Assembly (NCBI RefSeq): GCF_002105195.1
Contig: NZ_MUHU01000008.1
Coordinates: 558,001 to 622,000 of the forward strand
Length of the DNA: 64,000 bases
DNA from: Derxia lacustris
GTDB lineage: Bacteria > Pseudomonadota > Gammaproteobacteria > Burkholderiales > Burkholderiaceae_E
Direction: 5' to 3'
The position numbers and the translations under genes were made by a program. Below the pieces are notes generated by a model. That model saw only the letters and a list, made by a program, of their open reading frames with translations, was not told the DNA's origin and ran no database searches. Below are positions 38,402-50,738 of this stretch, piece by piece. The first letter of the stretch is position 1, and the number at the start of each line of letters is the position of its first letter.

Positions 38402-38854
38402 ATGCAGATCATTCTTCTCGAGAAGGTCATCAACCTCGGCAACCTCGGCGACGTCGTTCGCGTCAAGGACGGCTACGCCCGCAACTTCCTGATCCCGCAG
38501 CACAAGGCTCGCCGCGCGACCAAGGTTGCGATCGAGGAATTCGAAGCGCGTCGCGCCGAACTGGAAAAGCTGGCCGCCGAAAAGCTGGCCGCTTCGCAAG
38601 CCGTTGGCGAAAAGCTGGCTGGCCTGACGCTGCACATTGCCGCCAAGGCGGGTGTCGACGGCCGTCTGTTCGGCTCGGTCACCAACCACGACATCGCCGA
38701 TGCGCTCGACAAGCAGGGCTTCAAGGTCGAGAAGCATCAGGTGCGTCTGCCGAACGGTCCGCTGAAGACCATCGGCGAGCAGGACGTGTCGGTTTCGCTG
38801 CACACCGACGTGGTGGTCGACATCACGGTCGCGATCAGCGGCGAAGCTGCCTGA
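38402..38854 (+). CDS. rplI: 50S ribosomal protein L9
   Basis: L9 binds 23S rRNA near L1 and helps keep the reading frame. The 150-residue product shows the N-terminal rRNA-binding domain ([19 protein letters not shown] with [10 protein letters not shown]), the long connecting helix (about 45-75) and the C-terminal domain ([16 protein letters not shown]). It is preceded by CAGGAG and followed by a strong terminator that ends the operon. Confidence 0.98.
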   Translation: MQIILLEKVINLGNLGDVVRVKDGYARNFLIPQHKARRATKVAIEEFEARRAELEKLAAEKLAASQAVGEKLAGLTLHIAAKAGVDGRLFGSVTNHDIADALDKQGFKVEKHQVRLPNGPLKTIGEQDVSVSLHTDVVVDITVAISGEAA

Positions 38855-38871
38855 GGCAGTCGACGCTCAGC

Positions 38872-38898
38872 AAAAAGGCCGGGTTTCCCGGCCTTTTT
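38872..38898 (+). terminator. Intrinsic terminator after rplI
   Basis: AAAAAGGCCGGG-TTT-CCCGGCCTTTTT is a perfect 12-bp stem with a 3-nt loop and a built-in T-run, 18 bases after the rplI stop. Because it is symmetrical it can act in both directions. Confidence 0.93.
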
Positions 38899-38933
38899 GC
38901 TTTTGGGGCGGCCGGTTTCCACCGGAAGCTCAC

Positions 38934-38957
38934 AGCCTGTGCACAGGCTTGTCCACA
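38934..38957 (+). promoter_or_regulatory. 16-bp palindrome and DnaA-box-like site upstream of dnaB
   Basis: AGCCTGTGCACAGGCT (38934-38949) is a perfect palindrome and is followed directly by TTGTCCACA (38949-38957), which differs by one base from the DnaA box TTATCCACA. Another inverted repeat, CCGGT-TTCC-ACCGG, lies at 38912-38925. The block is 50 bases before the dnaB start and after the rplI terminator, so it probably belongs to dnaB control. Whether DnaA or another factor binds is not known. Confidence 0.45.
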
Positions 38958-39006
38958 CCCGTCGCCCGATGCCGCCAGACCGGCATGTCTCCCCTGGAAG
39001 CCCGCC

Positions 39007-40416
39007 ATGAACAGCCCCAAGCAGTCCCGCAGCTTCGAGCGCGAAGTGCCGTCCGATCCGGCGGTGGCGCAGCTGCGCGTGCCGCCGCACTCGATCGAGG
39101 CGGAACAGGCGGTGCTGGGCGGTCTGATGCTCGACAACCAAGCCTGGGACCGCATCGCCGATCTGGCGCACGAGGACGACTTCTACAGCTTTGCGCACAA
39201 GCTCATCTTCCGCGCCATCCTCAAGCTCATCGAGCTGAGCAAGCCGGCCGACGTGGTGACGGTGTTCGAGGCGCTGCAGAACATCGGCAAGCATGAGGAA
39301 GTGGGCGGCCTCGCCTACGTGAATGCGCTGGCGCAGAACACGCCGAGCGCCGCGAACATTCGGCGCTATGCCGAAATCGTGCGCGACCGCGCCGTGCTGC
39401 GCGCACTGGTCACGGTATCGGACGACATCGCGACCAAGGCGCTCAATCCCCAGGGCCGCGATACCAAGCAGATTCTCGATGAAGCCGAATCGCGCATCTT
39501 CGCGATTGCCGAAGAGGGTTCGCGCGGCACCAGCGGCTGGGCCCAGATTCCCGATCTGCTGGCCGAAGTGGTTCAGCGCATCGACGAATTGCATCATCGT
39601 GAAGGCAATAACGAAGTTACCGGCGTGCCCACCGGATTTGTCGATCTCGACAAGATGACGGCCGGCATGCAGGGTGGCGATCTGATCATCGTCGCGGGCC
39701 GTCCTTCGATGGGCAAGACGGCTTTCTCGCTGAATATCGGCGAGCATGTCGCGATCGAACAGGGTTTACCCGTAGCCGTGTTCTCGATGGAAATGGGCGG
39801 CGTGCAACTCGCGCTGCGGATGCTTTGCTCGGTAGGCCGGCTCAATCAGCAGCGGGTACGTGTCGGGCGAGTCGAGGATGAGGAATGGCCGCGATTGATG
39901 GCGGCCGTGCACAAGATGCGCGAGGCGCCGCTCTTCATCGATGAAACGCCGGCGCTCAATCCGCTCGAAGTGCGCGCGCGCGCGCGGCGATTGGCGCGGC
40001 AATACGGAAAGATGGGCCTCATCATTGTCGACTATCTGCAATTGATGAGTTCGGCGCGCGGCGATGGCGAGAATCGCGCGACTGAAATTTCGGAAATCAG
40101 CCGGGGTTTGAAGGCGCTCGCCAAGGAGCTGGATTGCCCGCTGATCGCGCTGTCCCAGCTCAACCGCTCGCTGGAGCAGCGGCCCAACAAGCGCCCGATC
40201 ATGAGCGATCTGCGTGAATCGGGCGCCATCGAGCAGGATGCCGACGTAATCCTCGCGATCTACCGTGACGAGGTCTACAACAAGGACACACCGGACAAGG
40301 GCACCGCCGAGGTCATCATCCTCAAGCAGCGGAACGGCCCGATCGGCGATGTGCGGCTGGCCTTCCTGGGCGAATACACGAAGTTCGACAACTTCGCGCC
40401 ATCCGGCAGTTATTGA
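39007..40416 (+). CDS. dnaB: Replicative DNA helicase DnaB
   Basis: DnaB is the hexameric 5'-3' helicase of the replisome. The 469-residue product has the N-terminal helical domain (PHSIEAEQAVLGGLM to about residue 125), a linker, and the RecA-like C-terminal domain with Walker A GRPSMGKT near 230, Walker B LIIVDYLQLM, and the arginine-finger region near the C-terminus (ILKQRNGPIGDV). Length is normal and no intein interrupts it. From about 39,590 onward the codons end more often in A/T than in the first third. It is convergent with ppsR. Confidence 0.97.
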   Translation: MNSPKQSRSFEREVPSDPAVAQLRVPPHSIEAEQAVLGGLMLDNQAWDRIADLAHEDDFYSFAHKLIFRAILKLIELSKPADVVTVFEALQNIGKHEEVGGLAYVNALAQNTPSAANIRRYAEIVRDRAVLRALVTVSDDIATKALNPQGRDTKQILDEAESRIFAIAEEGSRGTSGWAQIPDLLAEVVQRIDELHHREGNNEVTGVPTGFVDLDKMTAGMQGGDLIIVAGRPSMGKTAFSLNIGEHVAIEQGLPVAVFSMEMGGVQLALRMLCSVGRLNQQRVRVGRVEDEEWPRLMAAVHKMREAPLFIDETPALNPLEVRARARRLARQYGKMGLIIVDYLQLMSSARGDGENRATEISEISRGLKALAKELDCPLIALSQLNRSLEQRPNKRPIMSDLRESGAIEQDADVILAIYRDEVYNKDTPDKGTAEVIILKQRNGPIGDVRLAFLGEYTKFDNFAPSGSY

Positions 40417-40431
40417 GCTTAATGCCGGGAA

Positions 40432-40456
40432 ACCGGATGCCGCTCGGCAATCCGGT
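40432..40456. terminator. Hairpin at the convergent dnaB/ppsR junction
   Basis: ACCGGAT (40432-40438) pairs perfectly with ATCCGGT (40450-40456), and GCC/GGC can extend the stem inward past a bulged A. It lies between the two stop codons and lacks a T-run in either direction. Confidence 0.4.
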
Positions 40457-40465
40457 CATTCCATC

Positions 40466-41311
40466 TCAGAACGATTTCCGCTCGATGCGGATTTCCTGAA
40501 GAATCGTTGCGGCAATTTCCTCGATCGACTTGGTCGTGGTGGAAAGCCAGCGAATGCCTTCGCGCCGCATCAATGCTTCGGCCTCATTCACTTCCATGCG
40601 GCATTGCTCGATGGAAGCGTATTTGCTGCCGGGCCGCCGTTCATTTCGCACCTGATGGAGACGGTCGGGCGAAATCGAAAGGCCGAACAGCTTTTCGCGC
40701 TGGCGCGGCAATACCGACGGCAAATGCCCGCGCGCGAAATCCTCGGGAATCAGCGGGTAATTCGCAATCTTGAGCCCGTGGGTCATTGCGAGATATAGGC
40801 TGGTCGGCGTCTTTCCGCAGCGCGATACGCCGACGAGAATCACATCGGCGTCGGGCAGGCCCTTGTTCGATTCGCCATCGTCATGCGCGAGCGAGAAATT
40901 GATCGCCTCGATTCGGCGGTTGTATTCCTCGGTATCGGCAATCGTGTGGCTGCGGCCGATGCCGTGCGTCGACTTGATGCCGAGTTCCTGCTCCAGGCCG
41001 GGAACGAAGGTGGGAATCAGCTCGTGAATCATGCCGTTGGCCTGGCGCATCACGGCGGCGACTTCTGCATTGACGAGCGTGGAGAAGACAAGTGGACGTT
41101 TGCCGTCGCGCTCGGCCGCTTCGTTAATCCGACGAGCGGCTTCAAGGGCTTTGGAAACGCTGTCGACAAAAGGCAGACGGACCTGCCGGAATTTCACATC
41201 GAACTGCGACAGCAACGCATGGCCGAATGTCTCGGCAGTGATCCCGGTTCCATCAGAAACAAAAAATGCGGTGCGTTCGTAGCGGTTGGCGGGAACGAGA
41301 GTCAGTGGCAT
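40466..41311 (-). CDS. ppsR: PEP synthase regulatory protein (bifunctional kinase/pyrophosphorylase)
   Basis: This DUF299-family enzyme inactivates PEP synthase by ADP-dependent phosphorylation of a Thr and reactivates it by Pi-dependent dephosphorylation. The 281-residue product opens with [20 protein letters not shown], has [16 protein letters not shown] in the middle and the P-loop [15 protein letters not shown] near residue 162. It is divergent from ppsA, its target, with 111 bases between the starts. Codons here end in A/T more often than in ppsA. Confidence 0.95.
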   Translation of the reverse strand: MPLTLVPANRYERTAFFVSDGTGITAETFGHALLSQFDVKFRQVRLPFVDSVSKALEAARRINEAAERDGKRPLVFSTLVNAEVAAVMRQANGMIHELIPTFVPGLEQELGIKSTHGIGRSHTIADTEEYNRRIEAINFSLAHDDGESNKGLPDADVILVGVSRCGKTPTSLYLAMTHGLKIANYPLIPEDFARGHLPSVLPRQREKLFGLSISPDRLHQVRNERRPGSKYASIEQCRMEVNEAEALMRREGIRWLSTTTKSIEEIAATILQEIRIERKSF

Positions 41312-41375
41312 GCGAAAGAGAACTTCGGCTTGGAAACGAGCCTGATTGTGCGGTGCGCAGATGAAGGCGCGCCGC

Positions 41376-41381
41376 TACAAT
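41376..41381 (+). promoter_or_regulatory. Putative -10 box for ppsA
   Basis: TACAAT in the ppsR/ppsA divergent region lies about 42 bases before the ppsA start. TTGTGC at 41346-41351 is too far upstream to be a normal -35. The call rests on the hexamer and its position only. Confidence 0.3.
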
Positions 41382-41422
41382 CGTCGGCAATAAAGAATCT
41401 TAACTGCTCCATAGGAGAACCC

Positions 41423-43855
<2,433 letters not shown>

Positions 43856-43877
43856 TTGGCCTGACGCAAGCGCCTTG

Positions 43878-43907
43878 AAAACGCCCCGGCTGGTCCGGGG
43901 CGTTTTT
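43878..43907 (+). terminator. Intrinsic terminator after ppsA
   Basis: AAAACGCCCCGG-CTGGT-CCGGGGCGTTTT is a perfect 12-bp stem ending in a T-run, 22 bases after the ppsA stop. Confidence 0.93.
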
Positions 43908-43955
43908 CATTTCAGGCGGGCACAATCGTCGACGGACTCATGCCGGGGAGGGCGG

Positions 43956-44375
43956 ATGCAGGCGACAAGCTGGGGATTGGTGGCGCTCGGGTTGATGGCG
44001 CTCGAGATGGCAGTTGGAACTTTCTATGTGCTGATGCTGGCGCTCGGGGCTGGCGCGGCTGCGCTGGTGGCGCTGACGGGTGCCGGCACGGTGGTGCAAA
44101 GCCTGGTGGCGGCGGCTGTCGCGTCCAGTGCGGTGCTGCTGCTGCGCCGGCGTCGTGCCCGGAGCGGCCGTGGCGCGACCGACCTCGGGCTGGATCTGGG
44201 GCAGCCCGTCGAGGTCGCGGCATGGAACGCCGGTCTGGCGCGTGTGCACTATCGCGGCAGCGAGTGGGAGGCCGAACTTGCCCACGGCGAGCCGGCCGCC
44301 GCCGGACCGCATCACATTGTTGCGGTGCGAGGCGCCCGTCTCGTGCTGGGGCCGGGACCGGCTCCGCGTGGCTGA
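43956..44375 (+). CDS. NfeD-like membrane protein
   Basis: A 139-residue protein with two or three hydrophobic segments (about 5-60) followed by a basic RRRRAR turn and a small soluble beta domain (about 85-135) that fits the OB-fold of short NfeD proteins. NfeD partners normally sit next to SPFH/stomatin genes, and here the SPFH gene starts 27 bases later. I chose the ATG at 43956, which has GGGAGGG upstream. Sequence similarity is weak by eye, so the family call leans on context. Confidence 0.75.
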   Translation: MQATSWGLVALGLMALEMAVGTFYVLMLALGAGAAALVALTGAGTVVQSLVAAAVASSAVLLLRRRRARSGRGATDLGLDLGQPVEVAAWNAGLARVHYRGSEWEAELAHGEPAAAGPHHIVAVRGARLVLGPGPAPRG

Positions 44376-44402
44376 TACCGAAGAATCTTCGCTGGAGAAA
44401 AC

Positions 44403-45347
44403 ATGAATTTCGCTTTCCTCGCGCCGCTGCTGCTGGTGGCGGCAGTGGTGTTCGTCGTGCAGGCGGTCAAGGTCGTGCCGCAGCAGAACGCCTGGGTCGT
44501 CGAGCGGCTGGGCAAGTTCCATGCGGTGCTGTCGCCGGGGCTGAACATCGTGATTCCCTTCGTCGACCGCGTGGCCTACCGCCATTCGCTGAAGGAAATC
44601 CCGCTCGATGTGCCGAGTCAGGTCTGCATCACGCGCGACAACACCCAGCTGACGGTCGACGGAATCATCTATTTCCAGGTGACGGACGCGATGCGCGCTA
44701 GCTATGGATCGAGCGATTTCATCGTGGCGATCACCCAGCTGGCGCAGACCACGCTGCGCTCGGTGGTCGGCAAGCTGGAGCTGGACCGCACCTTCGAGGA
44801 ACGCGACGACATCAACAGCGCGGTGGTGCGCTCGCTCGACGAGGCGGCCGTGAACTGGGGCGTGAAGGTGCTGCGCTACGAGATCAAGGACCTTACGCCA
44901 CCGACCGAAATCCTGCGCTCGATGCAGGCGCAGATCACGGCCGAGCGCGAGAAGCGCGCGTTGATCGCCGCGTCCGAAGGGCGCAAGCAGGAGCAGATCA
45001 ACATCGCCACCGGTGAGCGCGAGGCATCGATTGCGCGTTCCGAGGGCGAGAAGCAGGCGCAGATCAATCGCGCCCAGGGCGAGGCGGCCGCGACGCTGGC
45101 GATTGCCGCCGCCTCGGCGCGCGCGATCGAGACGATTGCCGGCGCGCTGAGCCGACCGGGCGGCATGGAGGCGGTGAACCTGCGCGTGGCCGAGCGCTAT
45201 GTGGAGGCGTTTGGCGAACTCGCGCGCACCAACAACAGCCTGATCGTGCCGGCCAACATGAACGATCTCGGTTCGGCGATCGCGAGCGCGATGCAGATCG
45301 TGAAGTCGCAGTCGCCGGCAGAAGCGCCCGTCAGGCGCCCGGCTTGA
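44403..45347 (+). CDS. SPFH/stomatin-like membrane protein (QmcA type)
   Basis: A 314-residue stomatin/prohibitin-family protein. It has one N-terminal membrane helix (about 4-22), the SPFH domain (VVPQQNAWVVERLGKFHAV to about 190, with LKEIPLDVPSQVCITRDN) and a long Ala/Glu coiled-coil (about 190-245) rich in QA/EGE repeats that drives oligomerisation. Such proteins form large membrane-domain assemblies and often act with NfeD partners and the FtsH protease. Its 3' end overlaps the convergent response-regulator gene by 17 bases. Confidence 0.9.
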   Translation: MNFAFLAPLLLVAAVVFVVQAVKVVPQQNAWVVERLGKFHAVLSPGLNIVIPFVDRVAYRHSLKEIPLDVPSQVCITRDNTQLTVDGIIYFQVTDAMRASYGSSDFIVAITQLAQTTLRSVVGKLELDRTFEERDDINSAVVRSLDEAAVNWGVKVLRYEIKDLTPPTEILRSMQAQITAEREKRALIAASEGRKQEQINIATGEREASIARSEGEKQAQINRAQGEAAATLAIAAASARAIETIAGALSRPGGMEAVNLRVAERYVEAFGELARTNNSLIVPANMNDLGSAIASAMQIVKSQSPAEAPVRRPA

Positions 45348-46293
45348 TGCGCCAGTTGGGCAGAAACTTGTCGAGCGTGGCGACCAGCTTGGACTGATCG
45401 AAGGGCTTGGCCAGGAACACGTCGGCGCCGGCGATGCTGGCGCGTACCCGCTCGATGGCCGACGGCTTGTCGGTGGCGAAGATCACCGCGACGCGCCGGC
45501 GGTCGTCGCGGCCCTTGATCTTGCGCGCCAGGTCGTAGCCGTCGATGCCGGGCATGGCCGGATCGATGAACACCGCGTTGTAGCGGCTGCCGGCAAGCAG
45601 TTGCATGGCCTGATCGGCCGACTGCGCGTAGTCGACGCGGTAATTCAGGTCCATGAGCTTGGCCGCCATGTAGCGCCGCGAGGCGAGGTCGCCGTCGACG
45701 ACGAGCACGGCCGGCTCGGTGCGAAATTCGGTGATCTTGCTGCGGTCGTACCAGTCGGGAATCTGCGACAGCTCGAGATCGTCCTCGGCGCGCGCGATCG
45801 TCGCGTTGCCGGTCTCGACCCGGGTGCTCGGTCCGATCCGGTTTGCGGCCGCGCTTGCCGGCAGCAGGCCGACGGCCATCAGTCGCGCGCTTTCGGCCGA
45901 GACCGCGGGGCGCGGCAGCGCGTCGATGTGCAGCATTACCTCGGCCCAGCGGATCGGGCGATGGATGACCGGATAGCCACGCAACGCCTCGACCGCCGGC
46001 GTTCCCACGAAGATGCCGCCGCCGCAACTGCCCGGATCGATCATGAAGAAGCTCTCGACCGCCTCGGCATCCTCCGAGTCGACGATGAAATAGTCGGCAT
46101 GCGGATGGACGTCGGGATTGAACTCGACGTAGCGGATCTCGCGGTGCTTCGACAGTGCAAATATCGATCCGAAGAGTGTTCGCTCACGATCGTTGAAACC
46201 CAGCAGCTGGACCGTATAGGCGGCGGAATGCGAGTCACCCTGACGGGCGACCGATCTCAACTGGCTGGGCAGGCCATGCGTGACATCGTTCAT
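45331..46293 (-). CDS. Response regulator with a novel N-terminal domain
   Basis: A 320-residue protein. Residues about 205-315 form a receiver domain: acidic pair in LVVDGD, phospho-acceptor Asp near 244 in FIDPAMPGIDG, Thr in FATDKPS and Lys in LAKPF, so phosphorylation looks possible. The first 200 residues (YTVQLLGFNDRERTLFGSIF, YFIVDSEDAEAVE, YPVIHRPIRWAEVMLHID) resemble a second, degenerate receiver-like fold followed by a linker, but I recognise no family. There is no DNA-binding or output domain. I chose ATG 46293; an in-frame TTG at 46347 is an alternative. No histidine kinase is adjacent. Confidence 0.75.
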   Translation of the reverse strand: MNDVTHGLPSQLRSVARQGDSHSAAYTVQLLGFNDRERTLFGSIFALSKHREIRYVEFNPDVHPHADYFIVDSEDAEAVESFFMIDPGSCGGGIFVGTPAVEALRGYPVIHRPIRWAEVMLHIDALPRPAVSAESARLMAVGLLPASAAANRIGPSTRVETGNATIARAEDDLELSQIPDWYDRSKITEFRTEPAVLVVDGDLASRRYMAAKLMDLNYRVDYAQSADQAMQLLAGSRYNAVFIDPAMPGIDGYDLARKIKGRDDRRRVAVIFATDKPSAIERVRASIAGADVFLAKPFDQSKLVATLDKFLPNWRIKPGA

Positions 46294-46396
46294 GGCGCCG
46301 ACTTTAGCCGCGAATACCGATGCCCAAGGCCGGAACAGCCAAGTCAAGCGCTGGCTTTTGTGCGGTCTTGCGGCGGGTCATCGCCGGCTGGAGTTT

Positions 46397-46849
46397 TCAG
46401 TCCTTGGCCGGTGTGCGCATGAGGCGTGCGCGCTCGCGTTCCCAGTCGCGCTTCTTCTCGGTCTCGCGCTTGTCGTGCAGTTTCTTGCCCTTGGCGAGAC
46501 CGATCTCGCACTTGATGCGACCGCGCTGGTAGTGCATGTCGAGCGGCACCAGCGTGTAGCCGGAGCGCTCGACCTTGCCGATGAGCTTGCGGATTTCCTC
46601 CGCCTTGAGCAGCAGCTTGCGGGTGCGGACCGGGTCGGGCGAGACATGCGTGCTGGCGCTTTGCAGCGCGCTGATGTGCATGCCGATGACGAAGATCTCG
46701 GCGCCACGGATGACGACGTAGGCTTCCTTGATCTGGGCCCGGCCCGCGCGGATGGCCTTGACCTCCCAGCCTTCGAGCGCCATGCCGGCTTCGAAACGCT
46801 CCTCGATGAAGTAGTCGAAGAAGGCCTTGCGGTTGTCGATGATGGACAT
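46397..46849 (-). CDS. smpB: SsrA-binding protein
   Basis: SmpB delivers tmRNA to stalled ribosomes. The 150-residue product has the OB-type core ([25 protein letters not shown]), [16 protein letters not shown] and the basic C-terminal tail ([19 protein letters not shown]) that reads the empty mRNA channel. It is divergent from ratA, a layout conserved in proteobacteria. The tmRNA gene itself is not in this window. Confidence 0.97.
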   Translation of the reverse strand: MSIIDNRKAFFDYFIEERFEAGMALEGWEVKAIRAGRAQIKEAYVVIRGAEIFVIGMHISALQSASTHVSPDPVRTRKLLLKAEEIRKLIGKVERSGYTLVPLDMHYQRGRIKCEIGLAKGKKLHDKRETEKKRDWERERARLMRTPAKD

Positions 46850-46890
46850 GCGGTAGGGGAGCTCGGGTGACGGTTCTATACAATCGGCTG

Positions 46891-46908
46891 GGCATTCTAA
46901 TGAATGCC
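46891..46908. promoter_or_regulatory. Inverted repeat between smpB and ratA
   Basis: GGCATTC-TAAT-GAATGCC is a perfect 7-bp inverted repeat in the 113-base divergent region. It lies just after a -10-like TACAAT (46879-46884) on the plus strand, a suitable place for an operator controlling ratA, smpB or both. Alternatively it forms a small hairpin in the ratA leader. Confidence 0.4.
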
Positions 46909-46962
46909 TCTCGTTTCACCGGCCGTTTCCGGCCGTCCTCCCAAGCAGCCCAATTCCGATTC

Positions 46963-47409
46963 ATGGCCGTCGTCGAAAGATCGGTGCTGGTCGCGCATCC
47001 GGCACAACGGATGTACGACTTGGTCACCGCCATCGAGCAGTACCCCAAATTCCTTCCGTGGTGCGGCGGCGCGCGCGTGCTGTCGCGCGAGCAGCGCGCC
47101 GATGGCAGTTCAGTGGTGCTGGCCACCATCGAGATCAACTTCAAGGGCGTGCGCCAGAGCTTCACGACGCAGAACGTGCAGACGCCGGCGAGCCGCATCG
47201 ACATGCAGTTCCGCGAAGGGCCATTCCGCATGCTCGAAGGCGACTGGCGTTTCGTGCCGCTGGCCGACGACGCCTGCAAGGTCAGCTGCCGCATCGAGTA
47301 CGAGTTTGCGAGCCGCCTGCTCGAAAGCCTGGTCGGCCCGGTGTTCAACCATGTGGCGGGCAGCTTCGTGGACGGCTTCGTCAAGCGCGCCGACCAGCTC
47401 TATGACTGA
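46963..47409 (+). CDS. ratA: Type II toxin-antitoxin-associated RatA/START-domain protein (COQ10 family)
   Basis: A 148-residue polyketide cyclase/START-domain protein of the RatA/COQ10 family. It has the family's VERSVLVAHPAQRMYDLVTAIEQYPKFLPWC start and KFLPWCGGARV stretch, and ends FVDGFVKRADQLYD. E. coli RatA was reported to block ribosome subunit joining, while homologues act as lipid/quinone-binding proteins; either role is possible. I chose the ATG at 46963, which gives the canonical N-terminus. It overlaps rnfH by eight bases (ATGACTGA). Confidence 0.88.
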   Translation: MAVVERSVLVAHPAQRMYDLVTAIEQYPKFLPWCGGARVLSREQRADGSSVVLATIEINFKGVRQSFTTQNVQTPASRIDMQFREGPFRMLEGDWRFVPLADDACKVSCRIEYEFASRLLESLVGPVFNHVAGSFVDGFVKRADQLYD

Positions 47410-47722
47410 CGCCGCCGCCGTCGGCTGCGAGGTGTGCTTCATGGCGCCGGGCCTGTGCTTTCGCCGCGCGCTGCGCCTGCCGGCCGGCAGCAGCATTGGC
47501 GCCGCGATCGAGGCGTCGGGACTGCTGACGCTGCATCCGCAGGCCGATCCGGTCGGGCAGGGCGTGGGGGTGTTCTCGCGCCGTCGCAGCCTGGACGATG
47601 CGGTGCAGGACGGCGACCGGATCGAGGTCTATCGCGCGCTGGTCGCCGACCCCAAGAGCGCACGCCGGCACAAGGTGGCGCGCCAGCGCGAGGCCGAACC
47701 GGATCGCTGGGTCCGGCGCTGA
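47402..47722 (+). CDS. rnfH: RnfH family protein (UPF0125)
   Basis: A 106-residue beta-grasp, ubiquitin-like RnfH-family protein, next to ratA as in most proteobacteria (ratB in E. coli). Characteristic features are the start VGCEVCFMAPG, the loop LRLPAGSSIGAAIEASGLL and the turn DGDRIEVYRALVADPKSARRH. Its molecular role is unknown. The ATG overlaps the ratA stop region. It converges on a DUF4124 gene across a 16-bp palindrome. Confidence 0.87.
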   Translation: MTDAAAVGCEVCFMAPGLCFRRALRLPAGSSIGAAIEASGLLTLHPQADPVGQGVGVFSRRRSLDDAVQDGDRIEVYRALVADPKSARRHKVARQREAEPDRWVRR

Positions 47723-47731
47723 AGCTGCCGG

Positions 47732-47747
47732 ACCGACGGCCGTCGGT
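47732..47747. terminator. 16-bp palindrome at the convergent rnfH/DUF4124 junction
   Basis: ACCGACGGCCGTCGGT is perfectly palindromic and fills the 25-base gap between the two stop codons. As RNA it can form a six-pair stem with a GGCC loop in either direction; there is no T-run. Confidence 0.4.
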
Positions 47748-48251
47748 TCACTGGCACAGGCTGGTCAGCTGTTCGTCCAGGCGCGCCACTTCGGCTTCGC
47801 GCTCGGCATCGCCCATCACCGCGCCGGTTTCGAGCGAGCGCATGCGCAGGCCGCCAGCCACGGCGTCACGGCGCTGGGAGACGCGCTGGCAGTCTTCGGC
47901 GCGCTGCTGCTTCTGCGCCGCCGCTTCGGTTTCCTTGCGTTCGGCCTCGCCGCGTTCCTTGCGGCGTTTCTCGAATTCGTTGGCGAGTTCTGCGGTAGTG
48001 CTGCGCGGTGCCGCCGTTGGCGCGGCACCGGCGGGCGTGGCCGGCGGCGTGGTGGCCGCCGCACCGCTCGGGCGGCGCAGGATGCGGTCGGCCGGCACCG
48101 AGGACGGCGGAGGCTGGTCCGAGAACACGGTCGAACCGTTGCTGTCCTTCCAGGCCCATTGCGCCTGTACCGCGACCGGCAGCAGCAGGGCCGCGCCTAG
48201 CGCGAGCAGGCCGGCATGGCGCCGGAACATCGGAAAGCTGCGGTCTGGCAT
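47748..48251 (-). CDS. DUF4124 domain-containing periplasmic protein
   Basis: A 167-residue exported protein. After a signal peptide (FRRHAGLLALGAALLLPVAVQAQ) it carries the short DUF4124 pattern WAWKDSNGSTVFSDQPPPSSVP. The rest is a Pro/Ala/Thr-rich linker and a charged helix (about 95-125) with many Glu, Lys and Arg residues, ending in two Cys-containing turns. DUF4124 proteins are common in beta- and gammaproteobacteria and have no known function. Start at 48251 has TTGGAG upstream; ATG 48230 is also possible. Confidence 0.82.
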   Translation of the reverse strand: MPDRSFPMFRRHAGLLALGAALLLPVAVQAQWAWKDSNGSTVFSDQPPPSSVPADRILRRPSGAAATTPPATPAGAAPTAAPRSTTAELANEFEKRRKERGEAERKETEAAAQKQQRAEDCQRVSQRRDAVAGGLRMRSLETGAVMGDAEREAEVARLDEQLTSLCQ

Positions 48252-48279
48252 GCGTCACTCCAAGGCTGAGATCGGCAAA

Positions 48280-49197
48280 TTATGCGGCGCGATGCAATCG
48301 GATGGCCCACAGCACGCCGCCGAGCAGCACGGCAATTGCGGCGCATTCCCGCCCGTCGGGCCAGTGTCCGGCCCAGGCAAAGCCGTAGAGCAGCGCGAAC
48401 ACCGTCTCGCTGACCAGCAGCTGGCCGGTCAGCGTGATGGGCAGCCGCCGGCTCGCGATATTCCAGAGCCAGGCGCCCAGGTTGGAGGTGGTGACGGCGA
48501 GCGCGAGTGCCACGGTCAGCAGCCGCAGCCAGGGCCGGTCGGCGTCGAAGGCCGCGCCGGACCAGGGCAGCGCCGGCAGCAGCAGCAGCGCCAGCAGCCC
48601 GGTCGTCAGGCCGGTCAGATCGTTCCAGTCGCGCGCCGACCAGCGCGCATGGGCGCGCAGCCAGCTCGCATTGCCAACCGCATAGACAGTCCAGCACACG
48701 ACCGCGCCGACCGCCCAGCCCAGCCCGGCGAGCGGCAGCGCCGAGCCGGCGCGATGTGCGGCAGCCAGCGCGGGCGCATTCACCAGCAGCATGCCCAGCG
48801 CGATCAGCGCCAGCGGCGGCGCGAGCCGACGCAGCGGCAGCCGTTCGGCGCGCGGTCGATGCGCCCGACCGACCAGCGTGATGGTGAGCGGCAGCAGTCC
48901 GACCACCAGCGCCGATGGCGCCACGCCGACCAGCGCCACCGAGCGCGCGACGCAGAAGTAGTAGCCGAGCGTGCCGCAGGCCGACAGCCCGAGCAGCGCC
49001 AGCAGATCGGCGCGCGTCGTGGCGCGCATCAGCGCACCGATGCGCGGCAGCGCCAGCAGCAGTGAAATTGCCCCGTAGGCGAGATAGCGTGCCGCCGTCT
49101 GTTCCAGCGCCGAGAACATCGGCAGCAGCAGCGGGAACAGGAAGATCTGGCCCCACAGCGCACCGGCGGCGAGGCCGCAAAGCACGCCGCCAGTCAT
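48280..49197 (-). CDS. EamA/DMT-family transporter
   Basis: A 305-residue integral membrane protein with about ten hydrophobic helices in two homologous halves, the pattern of drug/metabolite transporters. The N-terminus GGVLCGLAAGALWGQIFLFP and the SETVFALLYGFAWAG segment late in the second half are typical of EamA domains. Substrate unknown. I chose ATG 49197; an upstream in-frame ATG at 49278 would run into guaB. It is divergent from guaB. Confidence 0.85.
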   Translation of the reverse strand: MTGGVLCGLAAGALWGQIFLFPLLLPMFSALEQTAARYLAYGAISLLLALPRIGALMRATTRADLLALLGLSACGTLGYYFCVARSVALVGVAPSALVVGLLPLTITLVGRAHRPRAERLPLRRLAPPLALIALGMLLVNAPALAAAHRAGSALPLAGLGWAVGAVVCWTVYAVGNASWLRAHARWSARDWNDLTGLTTGLLALLLLPALPWSGAAFDADRPWLRLLTVALALAVTTSNLGAWLWNIASRRLPITLTGQLLVSETVFALLYGFAWAGHWPDGRECAAIAVLLGGVLWAIRLHRAA

Positions 49198-49226
49198 GCC
49201 TGAAAAGGCGACAAACCGACGCAGGT

Positions 49227-50717
<1,491 letters not shown>

Positions 50718-50738
50718 CGCGCGCCGGCGGCCATCACC

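Noticed and set aside
38912..38957. Possible chromosomal replication origin near the DnaA-like box
   Set aside because: Only one near-consensus box is seen, there is no AT-rich unwinding element and no dnaA or dnaN nearby.
39007..40416. Possible intein in dnaB
   Set aside because: dnaB is a common intein host, but the Walker A and later motifs are uninterrupted and the length is normal.
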